DNA from: Nocardia sp. BMG51109
GTDB taxonomy: Bacteria; Actinomycetota; Actinomycetes; Mycobacteriales; Mycobacteriaceae
NCBI RefSeq assembly: GCF_000526215.1
Contig: NZ_JAFQ01000004.1
Location: 8,246,001-8,310,000 of the forward strand
Length of the DNA: 64,000 nucleotides
Direction of reading: 5' to 3'
Shown here: positions 8,984 through 18,396 of the stretch, piece by piece
Position numbering within the stretch: position 1 is the stretch's first letter
Layout: each line of letters begins with the position of its first letter
Translations under genes and position numbers: made by a program
The notes under the pieces: model-generated
Seen by the model: the letters and a program-made list of their open reading frames with translations, nothing else
The model's database searches: none
What the model was told of the DNA's origin: nothing

Positions 8984-10834
8984 CTAGGCCGTGCCCGGCG
9001 GCAGCGCGGCCAGCATGTCCCGGGTGACCGCGACCGCGTGGTCCGAACTTCCGCCCCGGACCAGCAGCGTCGCGAACGCCATATCCCCGCGGTAGCCGAT
9101 GAACCACGAGTGCGAGCCGCCGTCGACCTCCGCCTCGCCGGTCTTCCCGTACACCTCCCCCTGATCGGCGATCCGTTCCGCGGTACCGCCGGTCACCACC
9201 TTGCGCATCATCGTGCGCAGCCCGCGCACCACCTCGGGCGACGGCTCCGGGCGGGCGCCGTCGACCTTCGTCTCGTAACCGCCGATCAGATACGGCGTCG
9301 GCGCCGAGCCGCGCGCGACGGTCGCCGCCACCAGCGCCATTCCGAACGGACTGGCCACCACCGTGCCCTGCCCGATGCCGTTCTCGGTGCGCTGCACCCG
9401 GTCCGAGGCCGGCGGCACCGACCCCGACACCGTCGGCAATCCGACCACCGTGTAGTCCGGTCCGAGCCCGAACCGGGCCGCGGCGTCGGTCAGCGCCCCG
9501 CCGGGCAACTCACTGGCTATTTTCGCGAACGAGGTGTTGCAGGACCGCTCGTAGGCGGTCGCCATCGATACGTCGCCGGCGGTGAACAGCTGATAGTTGG
9601 GTATGGTCCGGTCGCCGATCACGATCCGGCTCGGGCACGGCACCCTCGTGTCCGGGGTCTGCGTGCCCTCGGCGAGCGCGGCGGCCGCGGTCACCGTCTT
9701 GAAGGTGGAGCCGGGCGGATACAGCCCGGAGGTGGCGACCGGGCCGTCGGCGTCGGCCGCCCGGTTCTGCGCCACCGCCAGCACCGCGCCGGTGGACGGC
9801 TGCAGCACCACCATCATGGTCTGATCGGTGCGCACGTCCACCGCGCGCTGGGCGGCGTCCTGCACGGTGCGGTCGAGGCTCAGCGAGAACGACGGGGCCG
9901 GCTGCGGCGCCACCTCGTGCAGCACGTCGACGTCCGCGCCGGTGGAGTTCACGGTGACCACCCGCCAGCCGGCCTTGCCGTCCACCTCGTCGGCGACCGT
10001 CTTGCGCACCTGCGTCATCAGGTCCGGCGCGAAATGCCGGTCGGCGGACACCAGATCCGCGTGCTGTCCGACGGTCACCCCGGGCAGACCGACGAGGTCG
10101 CCGCCGACCTCGTCGAATTCCCGATCGGTCAGCGTCGCCACGGTGTAGGTGCCGGAGTGACGATCCGCGGCGGTGCGGACGGTGTCGGCGGTCGACTCGC
10201 CACCGAACCGGCCCAGCGTCTCGGCCAGCACGTCGGCCACGTATCCGGGATCGGGTGCCGCGCTCGCGGTGAACGAAACCGGGTGCACCGTACCGGGAAT
10301 CAGCACATCGCTGCCCGAGCGCTCGTTCACCCGGGCTCGCGGCGCGGGCGTCGCGCGCAGCTCCATGGTCTGGGTGTCACCCAGTTCGGGGTGCAGATTC
10401 GAGGCCGTCCAGCGCACCTGCCAGCGTCCCTCGCTGCGGCCCATCTGCAACTGCCCGGTGTAGGTCCAGACCCGATCGCGCGGCAGCCGCCACCGGTAGG
10501 TGTAGTCGACCGTGGCGGTGTCCCCGGTGACGTGCGCGTCTCCGGTGTGCGCGGTCAGCTCCTCGGCCTGCAACTTGTCCCAGGCCGAAGCCAGTGCGGC
10601 GCTTGCCTTGTCGGGCCGATTGGTGAACTCGGCGGCCGCGCGCACATCGTGCCGGGCGACGGCGGCGAGGAAGTCGTCGGCGGTCGGCACCGGGCCCCGC
10701 GACTCGGCTCCGCATCCGCTCACCGCGAGCGCGATCGCGGCCGCCGACAGCAGCACGGCCGTTCGCCCGCGCCGGGCAGGCCTCCGCCCCTCCGCGAGCA
10801 GGGGTGGCAGGCAACGTCTTCCGGGTGTCGACAT
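8984..10834 (-). CDS. Penicillin-binding lipoprotein (PBP2a-like transpeptidase)
   Basis: About 616 residues from the ATG at 10834. A lipobox (AVSGC) after a short hydrophobic stretch marks a lipoprotein anchored outside the membrane. Next comes an NTF2-like MecA-N domain (TADDFLAAVARHD onwards), a PBP dimerisation region, and a transpeptidase domain with all three catalytic motifs: STFK (in PPGSTFK), SCN (in YERSCNTSF) and KTG (in YGKTGEAE). It should cross-link peptidoglycan. It is the probable counterpart of Mycobacterium tuberculosis Rv2864c, which lies in the same neighbourhood near gcpE and dxr. An alternative start at 10879 would add 15 residues. Confidence 0.9.
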   Translation of the reverse strand: MSTPGRRCLPPLLAEGRRPARRGRTAVLLSAAAIALAVSGCGAESRGPVPTADDFLAAVARHDVRAAAEFTNRPDKASAALASAWDKLQAEELTAHTGDAHVTGDTATVDYTYRWRLPRDRVWTYTGQLQMGRSEGRWQVRWTASNLHPELGDTQTMELRATPAPRARVNERSGSDVLIPGTVHPVSFTASAAPDPGYVADVLAETLGRFGGESTADTVRTAADRHSGTYTVATLTDREFDEVGGDLVGLPGVTVGQHADLVSADRHFAPDLMTQVRKTVADEVDGKAGWRVVTVNSTGADVDVLHEVAPQPAPSFSLSLDRTVQDAAQRAVDVRTDQTMMVVLQPSTGAVLAVAQNRAADADGPVATSGLYPPGSTFKTVTAAAALAEGTQTPDTRVPCPSRIVIGDRTIPNYQLFTAGDVSMATAYERSCNTSFAKIASELPGGALTDAAARFGLGPDYTVVGLPTVSGSVPPASDRVQRTENGIGQGTVVASPFGMALVAATVARGSAPTPYLIGGYETKVDGARPEPSPEVVRGLRTMMRKVVTGGTAERIADQGEVYGKTGEAEVDGGSHSWFIGYRGDMAFATLLVRGGSSDHAVAVTRDMLAALPPGTA

Positions 10835-10909
10835 CGACAGCGATGGTAGCCAGCCGACCGCCCCCGACCGGGGCGACACACGGTGCGGCCGGGCCTCGCT
10901 CGCCCGGCC

Positions 10910-11770
10910 TCAGTCGACCAGAACCGTGGCGAACGTGGCGATCTGCCGAAACCCGACATTCGCGTAGGCGCGCCGGGCCGCGTCGTTGTAGCAGTTGACG
11001 TACAGACTGGCGGTGCGCCCGGACGCCACCACCGCATTGGCCACCGCGGCCGTACCCGAGGTGCCCAGGCCGCGACCGCGACACCGCGGATGCACCCACA
11101 CCCCCTGGATCTGCCCGGTGCGCCGGGACACCGCGCCCACCTCGGCCTTGTACACGACCTCGCCGTCCTCGAACCTGGCCCAGGCCCGCCCGGCCTGGAT
11201 CAGGCCCGCCACCCGCCGCCGATAGCTGCGCCCGCCGTCGCCGATCCGCGGATCGACGCCGATCTCCTCGGTGAACATCGCCACGGCGGCGACCAGGTAG
11301 CGGTCCAGTTCGTCGACCCGGACCCGCCGCACCCGCGCATCGGCGACCGCGTACGCGGGACCGTCGAGTGCCAGCAGCGGCTGATCGGCGCGCAGTTCGC
11401 GGGCCGGACCCCAGCGGTCGGCCAGCCGCTCCCACAGCGGTAACGCCAGTTCCTGCCGGCCCACCACCGACGAGCACGTGCGCGGCCAGCGCGCGGCACG
11501 CTCGGCGAACGCGCGCAGATCGTCGGGGCCGCCGCGCAGCGGCATGAGGTTGGCACCGGAGAAACACAGGGATTCGACCGGGCCGCCGCGACTCCACAGC
11601 TCACCGCCGCCACGGCCGTCCAGGCCGTGCTCCTGCAGTCGCGCGGCAACCATACAGCTGGCCACCGGATCGGTGTCCAGCACTTGCAGCACCTGTGCCA
11701 GATCGCGATGGGCGAGCTGGCGGGCGCCGGAGTTCCTCGTCCGGCGGGTCGGCTCCAGCACACTCCGCAC
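10910..11770 (-). CDS. GNAT-family N-acetyltransferase (DUF4081 plus GNAT)
   Basis: A 286-residue protein from the GTG at 11770, with GGCAGG upstream. The N-terminal half is the DUF4081-type domain of actinobacteria. The C-terminal half is a GNAT fold with the acetyl-CoA binding loop (VHPRCRGRGLGTSG, matching Q/RxxGxG/A) and the final beta-strand pair LYVNCYNDAARRAYANVGF. It corresponds by position and length to M. tuberculosis Rv2867c, the gene next to ispG. The substrate is unknown. It probably belongs to the same leftward transcript as ispG, although 136 bases separate them. Confidence 0.88.
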   Translation of the reverse strand: MRSVLEPTRRTRNSGARQLAHRDLAQVLQVLDTDPVASCMVAARLQEHGLDGRGGGELWSRGGPVESLCFSGANLMPLRGGPDDLRAFAERAARWPRTCSSVVGRQELALPLWERLADRWGPARELRADQPLLALDGPAYAVADARVRRVRVDELDRYLVAAVAMFTEEIGVDPRIGDGGRSYRRRVAGLIQAGRAWARFEDGEVVYKAEVGAVSRRTGQIQGVWVHPRCRGRGLGTSGTAAVANAVVASGRTASLYVNCYNDAARRAYANVGFRQIATFATVLVD

Positions 11771-11906
11771 GTTCACAGCCTGCCACGAACGATGCGAACA
11801 CGCTGCCGTTTGGGTGTGCGGAGCGACGCACCACACACCGGCACACCATGCACCGACGCACCGCCCACCGGGGTGCGAGGTGTCACGAACGGACTCCGGT
11901 CACCGG

Positions 11907-13061
11907 CTATCCGACGGTGACCACGGGTTCGCCCGCATCGGACTCGCCCATCTCCTCCGCCAGGCGCATGGCCTCCTCGATCAAGGTCTCCACGATCTGA
12001 TGTTCGGGCACGGTCTTGATCACCTCGCCCTTCACGAAGATCTGGCCCTTCCCGTTGCCGGACGCCACGCCGAGATCGGCCTCGCGGGCCTCGCCGGGAC
12101 CGTTGACCACACATCCCATCACCGCGACCCGCAGCGGCACCGGCATCCCCTCCAGGCCCGCGGTCACCTGGTCGGCCAGCGAATACACGTCCACCTGCGC
12201 GCGGCCGCAGGACGGGCACGACACGATCTCCAGCTTCCGCGGCCGCAGGTTCAGCGACTGCAGAATCTGGTTGCCGACCTTCACCTCCTCGATCGGCGGC
12301 GCCGACAACGAGACGCGGATCGTGTCCCCGATGCCCTGCGACAGCAGCGCACCGAACGCCGTCGCCGACTTCACCGTCCCCTGGAACGCCGGACCGGCCT
12401 CGGTCACGCCCAGGTGCAGCGGATAGTCGCAGCGCGCCGCCAGCTGCCGGTACGCCTCCACCATGACCACCGGATCGTTGTGCTTCACCGAGATCTTGAT
12501 GTCGCCGAACCCGTACTCCTCGAACAGGCCCGCCTCCCACAGCGCCGACTCCACCAGCGCCTCCGGCGTCGCCTTGCCGTACTTCGCCAGCATCCGCTTG
12601 TCCAGTGAGCCGGCGTTCACCCCGATCCGGATCGGAATGCCCGCATCACCGGCCGCCTTCGCGACCTCCTCGACGCGGCCGTCGAACTCCTTGATATTGC
12701 CCGGATTCACACGCACCGCCGCACATCCGGCATCGATCGCGGCGAAGATGTAGCGCGGCTGAAAATGGATATCGGCGATGACCGGGATGGGGGACTTCTT
12801 CGCGATCGCCTCCAGAGCGTCGGCATCCTCCTGTCGCGGGCACGCCACCCGTACGATGTCGCAGCCCGACGCGGTCAGCTCCGCGATCTGCTGCAGGGTC
12901 GAATTCACGTCGTGGGTCTTGGTGGTCGTCATCGACTGCACCGACACCGGGAAATCACTGCCGACCCCGACCTTGCCCACCTGCAGTTGGCGGGTCTTAC
13001 GGCGGGGCGCTAGGACCGCCGCGGGCGCGGGCGGCATCCCCAATGCGATGGCACCGCTCAC
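11907..13061 (-). CDS. ispG: 4-hydroxy-3-methylbut-2-enyl diphosphate synthase (flavodoxin)
   Basis: A 384-residue [4Fe-4S] enzyme of the MEP isoprenoid pathway, also called GcpE. It converts 2-C-methyl-D-erythritol 2,4-cyclodiphosphate to HMBPP. The GTG at 13061 follows GAGG. The TIM-barrel part begins [17 protein letters not shown]. The C-terminal part holds the cluster cysteines in SCPSCGR and in [10 protein letters not shown]. The length is normal for bacterial enzymes without the plant insert. Together with dxr at 15245 it gives two steps of the same pathway, separated here by rip1 and a cyanase gene. Confidence 0.97.
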   Translation of the reverse strand: MSGAIALGMPPAPAAVLAPRRKTRQLQVGKVGVGSDFPVSVQSMTTTKTHDVNSTLQQIAELTASGCDIVRVACPRQEDADALEAIAKKSPIPVIADIHFQPRYIFAAIDAGCAAVRVNPGNIKEFDGRVEEVAKAAGDAGIPIRIGVNAGSLDKRMLAKYGKATPEALVESALWEAGLFEEYGFGDIKISVKHNDPVVMVEAYRQLAARCDYPLHLGVTEAGPAFQGTVKSATAFGALLSQGIGDTIRVSLSAPPIEEVKVGNQILQSLNLRPRKLEIVSCPSCGRAQVDVYSLADQVTAGLEGMPVPLRVAVMGCVVNGPGEAREADLGVASGNGKGQIFVKGEVIKTVPEHQIVETLIEEAMRLAEEMGESDAGEPVVTVG

Positions 13062-13411
13062 GGCCGCGCCTCGCTAACGTTCGGCGCGGCGATTCCCGCC
13101 ACGCCCTCGATTCGCTCGCTGCGCTCGCTCACGTTCAGTTGCCTACTTTCGTGTGTGCTTCCACCCGTTCCTGGGCCGAGTCTAGTGCTGTTGCCGTACC
13201 AGACGCTGTGAGAGCGCCGACAACTCCGCATCGTCCGAATTGTCGCTGCACACCAGGGATTCGTTGCGGCCCCCGGATCGGTGCCATCACCCGGCCGGCC
13301 GCGCGTGTCGCACTCCCCGGCGCGAACCCCCTCCGCCCGCTGTGACGCGTTGCACAATCTCCGGTCGAGGGCGGAATTGCCGGGAGGACGTCCCGGGCGA
13401 GCCCGCGGGCC
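13062..13411. other. Intergenic gap between ispG and the cyanase gene
   Basis: About 350 bases with no convincing gene. It holds a run of GCTCGCTGCGCTCGCTC-type low-complexity sequence around 13105-13135, a common intergenic element in Nocardiaceae, just upstream of ispG. The ispG promoter should be here. No tRNA or strong terminator was seen. Confidence 0.5.
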
Positions 13412-13855
13412 TCACCACTGGTACGGCAGGAACTTCCCGTCCAGGGTCACCACCACCCGGTCCCCGGCCGGATCCTCGACCCGGCGCACGTCCATCCGGA
13501 AGTTGATGGCGCTCATGATCCCGTCCCCGAACTCCTCGTGGATGAGTTCCTTGAGCGCCGGCCCGTACACCTGCAGCACCTCGTAGAACCGGTAGATCGT
13601 CGGATCGGTCGGCACCGCGGTCTCCAGCGCACCGCGCATCGGCTGCGCCCGCAGCGCCGACTCGACATCCTCCCCCAGATCCAGCAGCGCCACAACGGTT
13701 TTCGCCGCCTCCTCGGGCACCGGATGCTGCCCCAGCAGCGCCGCCACCGTCCACGCCGGCGCCCGCCCGATGGCCTCCGCCACCTGCGCCCACGTCACCC
13801 CCAGCCGCTGCTTCGCCGCAACAACCGCCTCCGCCGCCTGCTTCTTCGTCGTCAT
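13412..13855 (-). CDS. cynS: Cyanate hydratase (cyanase)
   Basis: A 147-residue protein, close to the 156 residues of the E. coli enzyme. Cyanase converts cyanate plus bicarbonate to ammonia and carbon dioxide as a decamer of dimers. The N-terminal helical domain (VTWAQVAEAIGRAPAWTVAALLGQ) resembles a phage-repressor HTH. The C-terminal catalytic domain retains the active-site residues: Arg and Glu in YRFYEVLQ and Ser in GIMSAINF. The ATG at 13855 follows GGAAGG. It lies inside an otherwise conserved block of isoprenoid and envelope genes. No carbonic anhydrase or cyanate transporter gene is adjacent, which differs from the E. coli cynTSX arrangement. Confidence 0.95.
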   Translation of the reverse strand: MTTKKQAAEAVVAAKQRLGVTWAQVAEAIGRAPAWTVAALLGQHPVPEEAAKTVVALLDLGEDVESALRAQPMRGALETAVPTDPTIYRFYEVLQVYGPALKELIHEEFGDGIMSAINFRMDVRRVEDPAGDRVVVTLDGKFLPYQW

Positions 13856-14023
13856 CCGCCGTCACCTTCCGATATCGACACGCCCGTCGGTGCCGACGCA
13901 GGCTACGCCGCGCAGGTTCCACCGGCGTTAACGGAAAGGCGGAGCACCGCAGCACAGTGCCCGCCCACATGTGGCGCCGGCTCGACATCGCAGCCTTCAC
14001 CTCGAGGCCAGCGCACCGGCAGG

Positions 14024-15223
14024 CTAAGGGAGCCTGATCGGGTTCACGATGTCGGCCGTCAGGGTGAGGAGCATGTAGGCGCCGCCGATTACCACCACCA
14101 CATAGGTAGCGGGCAGCAACTTCATGTAGTCCACCGGCGCACCGGGCGGTAGCCCTCGCCTGCCGCGCATCAGGTTCCGCAGTTTCTCGTACAGCACCAC
14201 TGCGATGTGGCCGCCGTCCAGCGGCAGCAGGGGAAGCAAGTTGAACGCGCCGAGGAAGAAGTTCAGCGACGCCAGCAGGGAAACGAATACCACCCACAGA
14301 CCTTGTTCCGCGGTTTCCCCGCCGAGCCTGCTGGCGCCGTAGACGCTCATCGGTGTTTCCGGATCGCGTTCACCGCCCGTGACGGCCTCCCACAGATCGG
14401 CCACCTTCGACGGCATCTGGACCAGGGCGTGCGCGATCTGACCGAACATGTCGCCGGTGAACATCACCGAGGCCGGGATCGCCGAGAAGACGTTGTAGTG
14501 CACGGTCTCCGGAACATTCCGGGAGACACCGATCATCGCGATCGACTCGGCCGGGGCGCCTTCCTGCGGGGAGCGCATCACGTGCTCGGGCGTGACCGGC
14601 ACGGTCAGCACCTGCCCGTCCCGGTCGACCGTGTAGGTCATGGCCGACTGTTGTCTGCGGGTCTCGGCGACGAATTCGTCCCAGGTGTCGACCGGCACGC
14701 CGTTGACCGCGGTCACGACGTCGCCGCGCCGCAGGCCGGCCCGCTCGGCGGGACCGGGACCCGAACACGGGCTCAGCGAGCCGTCCGCATTCTGGACCGG
14801 CACGCAGCCCATACTGCCCATCGAGGTCGGCGGGATGGATTCGCGGCTCGGCAGACCCCAGATCACCGCCACAAGGACGATCAGCAGGAAACCGAGCAGG
14901 AAATTCATGGCGATTCCGGAGAACATCACCACCAGGCGCTTCCACGTCGACTGGCGATACATCGCCCGATCCAATTCCTCGGGCTCCACCTCGTCCAGTG
15001 CGGTCATGCCCGCGATATCGCAGAAACCGCCCAGCGGCAACGCCTTCAGGCCGTACTCCGTTTCACCGCGGCGAAAGGAGAAAACGGTCGGACCCATTCC
15101 GATGAAGTAGCGGCGCACCTTCATTCCGGTCGCCTGCGCCGCCCACATGTGCCCGCATTCGTGCAGTGCCACCGACATCAGGATGCAGAGTGCGAACAGC
15201 ACAATCCCGATCGCGAACCACAT
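14024..15223 (-). CDS. rip1: Site-2 intramembrane zinc metalloprotease (Rip1/RseP family)
   Basis: A 399-residue M50 protease in the cell membrane, cleaving membrane-bound anti-sigma factors and other substrates within the bilayer. The first helix carries the zinc site HECGH at residues 21-25. A PDZ domain lies in the middle (GLRRGDVVTAVNGVPVDTW), and the third zinc ligand is in NLLPLLPLDGGH near the C-terminus. About four membrane helices are expected. The ATG at 15223 follows AGGAGGG at 11 bases. It sits 21 bases downstream of dxr, as in mycobacteria (Rv2869c), and is probably co-transcribed with it. Confidence 0.95.
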   Translation of the reverse strand: MWFAIGIVLFALCILMSVALHECGHMWAAQATGMKVRRYFIGMGPTVFSFRRGETEYGLKALPLGGFCDIAGMTALDEVEPEELDRAMYRQSTWKRLVVMFSGIAMNFLLGFLLIVLVAVIWGLPSRESIPPTSMGSMGCVPVQNADGSLSPCSGPGPAERAGLRRGDVVTAVNGVPVDTWDEFVAETRRQQSAMTYTVDRDGQVLTVPVTPEHVMRSPQEGAPAESIAMIGVSRNVPETVHYNVFSAIPASVMFTGDMFGQIAHALVQMPSKVADLWEAVTGGERDPETPMSVYGASRLGGETAEQGLWVVFVSLLASLNFFLGAFNLLPLLPLDGGHIAVVLYEKLRNLMRGRRGLPPGAPVDYMKLLPATYVVVVIGGAYMLLTLTADIVNPIRLP

Positions 15224-15244
15224 GCGGTATCGAACCCTCCTGCG

Positions 15245-16384
15245 TCAGTTGCCGACGTGCGCGTGCGCACTTTGCCGCGCCCACGCGTCGGCCGCGAGCA
15301 CCTCGTCCAAGGTAGCGGGTTCGGCGCTCCACCGGTCCGCCGACTCGACCACCCTCTGCACCGTGCGCACGATGTCGGGGAAACGGAGCCGGCCGTCCAG
15401 GAACGCCTGCACCGCGACCTCGTTGGCCGCGTTGTAGACCGCCGTCACGCTACCGCCCGCCCGGCCCGCCTGCCGCGCCAGCCGAACCGCCGGGAACACC
15501 TCGTCGTCGACCGGCTCGAACTCCCAGGTGAACGCCGTGCCGAAGTCCAGCGGCGCGAGCACCCCGGGCACCCGGTCCGGCCAGCCGAGTGCCAGCGAGA
15601 TCGGCAGCCGCATATCGGGCGGGCTGGCCTGGGCGATGGTGGACCCGTCGGTGAACGTCGCCATCGAATGCACGATCGACTGCGGATGCACGCTCACGTC
15701 GATCCGGTCGTAGTCGATGCCGAACAACATGTGCGCCTCGATCAGCTCGAGGCCCTTGTTCACCAGCGTCGCCGAATTCAGGGTGTTCATCAGGCCCATC
15801 GACCAGGTCGGGTGGGCCTTGGCCTCGGCCGGGCTCACCGATTCCAGCATCTCGGCGGTCCAGCCGCGGAACGGCCCGCCGGAGGCGGTGAGCACCAGCC
15901 GGTCCACCTCGCTCGCGCGGCCGCTGCGCAGGCACTGCGCCATCGCCGAATGTTCGGAATCGACCGGCACGATCTGGCCGGGCGCCGCCGCCCTCGTCAC
16001 CAGCGAGCCGCCCGCCACCAGCGACTCCTTGTTCGCCAGGGCCAGCCTGCGGCCCGACTCCAAGGTGGCCAGCGTCGGTTCCAGCCCCAACGCACCGACG
16101 AGCGCGTTGAGCACCACATCCGCCTCGGTGCGGCGGACCAGCTCGGTCACCGCGCCCGGGCCCGCCAGGGCGACACCGAGTTTCGCGGCCGCCGCGGGAT
16201 CGGCGACGGCGACGTCGGTGGTCCCCGTGGCCCGCATCTGCTCGGCCAGCAGCTCCGCATTACCCCCGCGCGCAGCCAGCCCGACCACCTCGAACCGGTC
16301 CGGGTCGGCGGCCATCACCTCCAGCGCCTGCGTGCCGATGGAACCGGTGCTGCCGAGCAGCAGGACTCTCACGATGTCGGACAC
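15245..16384 (-). CDS. dxr: 1-deoxy-D-xylulose 5-phosphate reductoisomerase
   Basis: About 379 residues. Dxr makes 2-C-methyl-D-erythritol 4-phosphate from DXP using NADPH, the first committed MEP step and the fosmidomycin target. The NADPH fold starts [16 protein letters not shown]. Conserved residues appear in [30 protein letters not shown] and [23 protein letters not shown]. The start is placed at the GTG at 16384; another GTG at 16372 has GAGAGG 12 bases upstream, so the true start may be 4 codons later. Upstream of it lies a short direct repeat (GCGATCGGGAACGAG type, 16385-16430) that would encode repeated NEAIG if translation began earlier. Confidence 0.96.
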   Translation of the reverse strand: MSDIVRVLLLGSTGSIGTQALEVMAADPDRFEVVGLAARGGNAELLAEQMRATGTTDVAVADPAAAAKLGVALAGPGAVTELVRRTEADVVLNALVGALGLEPTLATLESGRRLALANKESLVAGGSLVTRAAAPGQIVPVDSEHSAMAQCLRSGRASEVDRLVLTASGGPFRGWTAEMLESVSPAEAKAHPTWSMGLMNTLNSATLVNKGLELIEAHMLFGIDYDRIDVSVHPQSIVHSMATFTDGSTIAQASPPDMRLPISLALGWPDRVPGVLAPLDFGTAFTWEFEPVDDEVFPAVRLARQAGRAGGSVTAVYNAANEVAVQAFLDGRLRFPDIVRTVQRVVESADRWSAEPATLDEVLAADAWARQSAHAHVGN

Positions 16385-16563
16385 CCTCTCATTGTTCCCG
16401 ATCGCCTCGTTCCCGATCGCCTCATTGTCGCCGACGAACCGGCCCCGGCACCGGCGACCCCGCTGGCTACGACGGACAGTCGTATGCCAACATAGTGGCG
16501 AGAGCGCACACCCGTTGTGCAGCAAGCCCGCTGCGGGCACCGACCGAACCGATGGGAGCGAAC

Positions 16564-16845
16564 GTGGCCGACACGGAATTGGAACCCACCAAGAGCACCG
16601 TTGTCACCAAGGTCGATCCCGCCGAGGTTCCGTCGGCGGCCTGGGGCTGGAGCGGCGAGTCGCGGCGCACCTTCCGCGCGGCCGGCTGGGTGGTCGTGGT
16701 GATCCTGCTGGGCATGCTGTTCGAGGGGCCGCAGGGCGCCTCGTCGGGCACCGGCAACATCGGTTACCTGTTCCTGATTCTGTGCGCCGCCGGGCTGGCC
16801 GGCGTGCTGATCCGTGACTCGTTCCTGAAGAACAAGCCGCGCTGA
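16564..16845 (+). CDS. DUF2631 membrane protein
   Basis: A 93-residue protein. The GTG at 16564 has GGGAG five bases upstream and is preferred over in-frame upstream ATGs. The N-terminus is acidic and polar ([11 protein letters not shown]). Then come a [16 protein letters not shown] motif and two membrane helices separated by a short loop ([12 protein letters not shown]), with a basic C-terminus. DUF2631 proteins are small membrane proteins restricted to mycolata and relatives; M. tuberculosis has one near dxr. The function is not known. It is divergent from dxr. Confidence 0.85.
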   Translation: MADTELEPTKSTVVTKVDPAEVPSAAWGWSGESRRTFRAAGWVVVVILLGMLFEGPQGASSGTGNIGYLFLILCAAGLAGVLIRDSFLKNKPR

Positions 16846-16917
16846 CGGTCGCTACCGTCCCTAGCTACACCGACGGTCGCTACCATCCCTGCTACACCGA
16901 CGGTCGCTACCGTCCCC
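16844..16917. terminator. Three tandem hairpins covering both convergent stop codons
   Basis: Three tandem units of about 28 bases, each starting GACGGTCGCTACC. Units 1 and 3 each form a perfect 6-base-pair stem GACGGT/ACCGTC with a CGCT tetraloop; unit 2 has one G-T mismatch. Unit 1 overlaps the TGA of the DUF2631 gene, and unit 3 overlaps the TAG of the convergent LysR-like gene. The arrangement suggests a bidirectional terminator. Confidence 0.6.
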
Positions 16918-17674
16918 GGCGGCGGGTCGGCTTTCCTCTCGTCGAATTCCGGTGTCCGGCGGTCCCGCGACCGCCGGACACTCGCTTGCGCGGGCTCTTG
17001 TCCCCGGCCTGCCGCTTCGATCCCGCCGACTGTTTCGACCCAGCCGACTGCTTCGGCCCAGCCTTCTGTTTCGACTGGGACTTCTCTTCGGCCGCAACGT
17101 CTTTCGCGCGATTGGACGGCGACCGCGAACTACGCTCGGTGCGGCCGCGCACGACACCCACGAATTCCTCCACCGTCTCGGTGGTCTGCTCGATCGGCCA
17201 CACCAGGGCGATCTCCGTCTCCGGCAGATCGGTGACCGTGCGGAAGACGAGATCGCGGCGGTGATGCAGCCGGGCCAGCGAATGCGGCATCACCGCGGCG
17301 CCGCCGACGGCGGCCACGAGTTCGACAGTCCCCGCCAGCGCATCGATATCGCTCGCGTCCTGCATGCGCTCGTCGGCCAGGTCCGCGGCGGCCACCTCGT
17401 CGAACAGCGAGATCGGATGATCCTTCGGCACCACCACGACCGGCAGCTCGCGGTACAGCGGAATGGCGTGCAGGCCTTCGCGATCGATCGGTAGCCGCAT
17501 GAAACACATGTCGACGCGGCCGTCGCGCAGCACCGCCTGCTGCTCGGCCTGCGGCACCTCGAGCATGTCCAGCGGGCTGTCCGGGAAACGCTCATCCCAG
17601 CGGCGCGCCCACTTCGACACCGTCACGCCGGGCACATAACCGACCCGCAGCGCACCGGGAGCAAACCCACTCAT
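16907..17674 (-). CDS. LysR substrate-binding domain protein without HTH, basic repeat tail
   Basis: About 255 residues from the ATG at 17674. The sequence begins directly with a LysR-type effector-binding domain (GALRVGYVPGVTVSKWARRWDER, then MLEVPQAEQQAVLRDGRVDM and LPVVVVPKDHPISL). No N-terminal helix-turn-helix is present, in contrast to normal LTTRs of about 300 residues. The last 70 residues are a Lys/Arg-rich, low-complexity tail with repeats of KQSAGSK. Such a tail could bind nucleic acid or be disordered. Homologues of this truncated type are known in actinomycetes, but their function is not established. Upstream DNA (17675-17773) shows no HTH in any frame, so this is not a simple frameshift. 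Confidence 0.75.
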   Translation of the reverse strand: MSGFAPGALRVGYVPGVTVSKWARRWDERFPDSPLDMLEVPQAEQQAVLRDGRVDMCFMRLPIDREGLHAIPLYRELPVVVVPKDHPISLFDEVAAADLADERMQDASDIDALAGTVELVAAVGGAAVMPHSLARLHHRRDLVFRTVTDLPETEIALVWPIEQTTETVEEFVGVVRGRTERSSRSPSNRAKDVAAEEKSQSKQKAGPKQSAGSKQSAGSKRQAGDKSPRKRVSGGRGTAGHRNSTRGKPTRRRGR

Positions 17675-17773
17675 TCCGGTAAGGGTATCCGGTCGGCGGC
17701 GGTTCCCCGGCACCGCCGAGACATCATCCGCCCCGGTTCGGCGCGGAGCGGACGACCGGCCCCGGGCCGCCTC

Positions 17774-18382
17774 TCAGATGCCGTCGCTGCCGCCGGGCGC
17801 GTAGGGCCGCGGATCGGCGGCCAGGTCCACGCAGGCGCCGAACAGGACGTCGCGTTCCGTCCGGTCGGGTGTATACGCCACGGACAGCCGGATGCCCCGA
17901 ATCGCAATCCGGCTGGGCCGCACCGAGATACCCGCGTCCGCATCGGCAAGGCACACCGCCAGACAGCCGATCTCACCGCCCATGCGATCGAGGAGTAGCA
18001 GGCGCGCCGGATCGGTCGTCCGGGGAGCACCCGGATCGGGGACGAAATGAAACAGGGTGCCGCCGGTCGCGGCCACTGCCGTGACCGTCCCGGCGCGAAG
18101 AAGCGTGGCCACGACCGTCCCGTCGCCACGCCGCACCACCGACTCGGACCGCCGGGACTCGACCCACACCGCGGAGCCGTCCGGATAGTCGATCCGATAA
18201 CGGCCGCGCCCGCGCGCGCCGAGCGGATCCGCCGGTCTCCCACCGGCTCTCACACCCGGTCCGCGCGCGGCCACGGCCAGCAGCTCCCCCGCTTCGTTCC
18301 GGAAGGTCACCGTGGGCGAGTCCGTCGTCGCACGCTCCACGCGGCCCTCGATCGTCATTGATCCGTTCCGCAGGGCTGACAT
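17774..18382 (-). CDS. Hypothetical protein, 202 residues
   Basis: An open frame with good high-GC codon usage on the minus strand; the start could be the ATG at 18382 or at 18358. The product is soluble and rich in beta-strand-like segments (YRIDYPDGSAVWVE, VVRRGDGTVVATLL), with no signal peptide, membrane helix or known catalytic motif. The pattern of short Gly/Asp-rich turns resembles small beta-barrel proteins, but no family is recognised. An inverted repeat just upstream suggests regulation. It stands alone between the LysR-like gene and an MFS gene in the accessory part of the window. Confidence 0.6.
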   Translation of the reverse strand: MSALRNGSMTIEGRVERATTDSPTVTFRNEAGELLAVAARGPGVRAGGRPADPLGARGRGRYRIDYPDGSAVWVESRRSESVVRRGDGTVVATLLRAGTVTAVAATGGTLFHFVPDPGAPRTTDPARLLLLDRMGGEIGCLAVCLADADAGISVRPSRIAIRGIRLSVAYTPDRTERDVLFGACVDLAADPRPYAPGGSDGI

Positions 18383-18396
18383 AGGAAGATGTTATT

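Noticed and set aside
11771..11906. Small gene or repeat element between ispG and the GNAT gene
   Set aside because: It is only a CAC/CACC-rich low-complexity stretch without a ribosome site or frame.
16385..16540. N-terminal extension of Dxr with repeated NEAIG
   Set aside because: Known Dxr proteins start shortly before [11 protein letters not shown]; the repeat is more likely non-coding.
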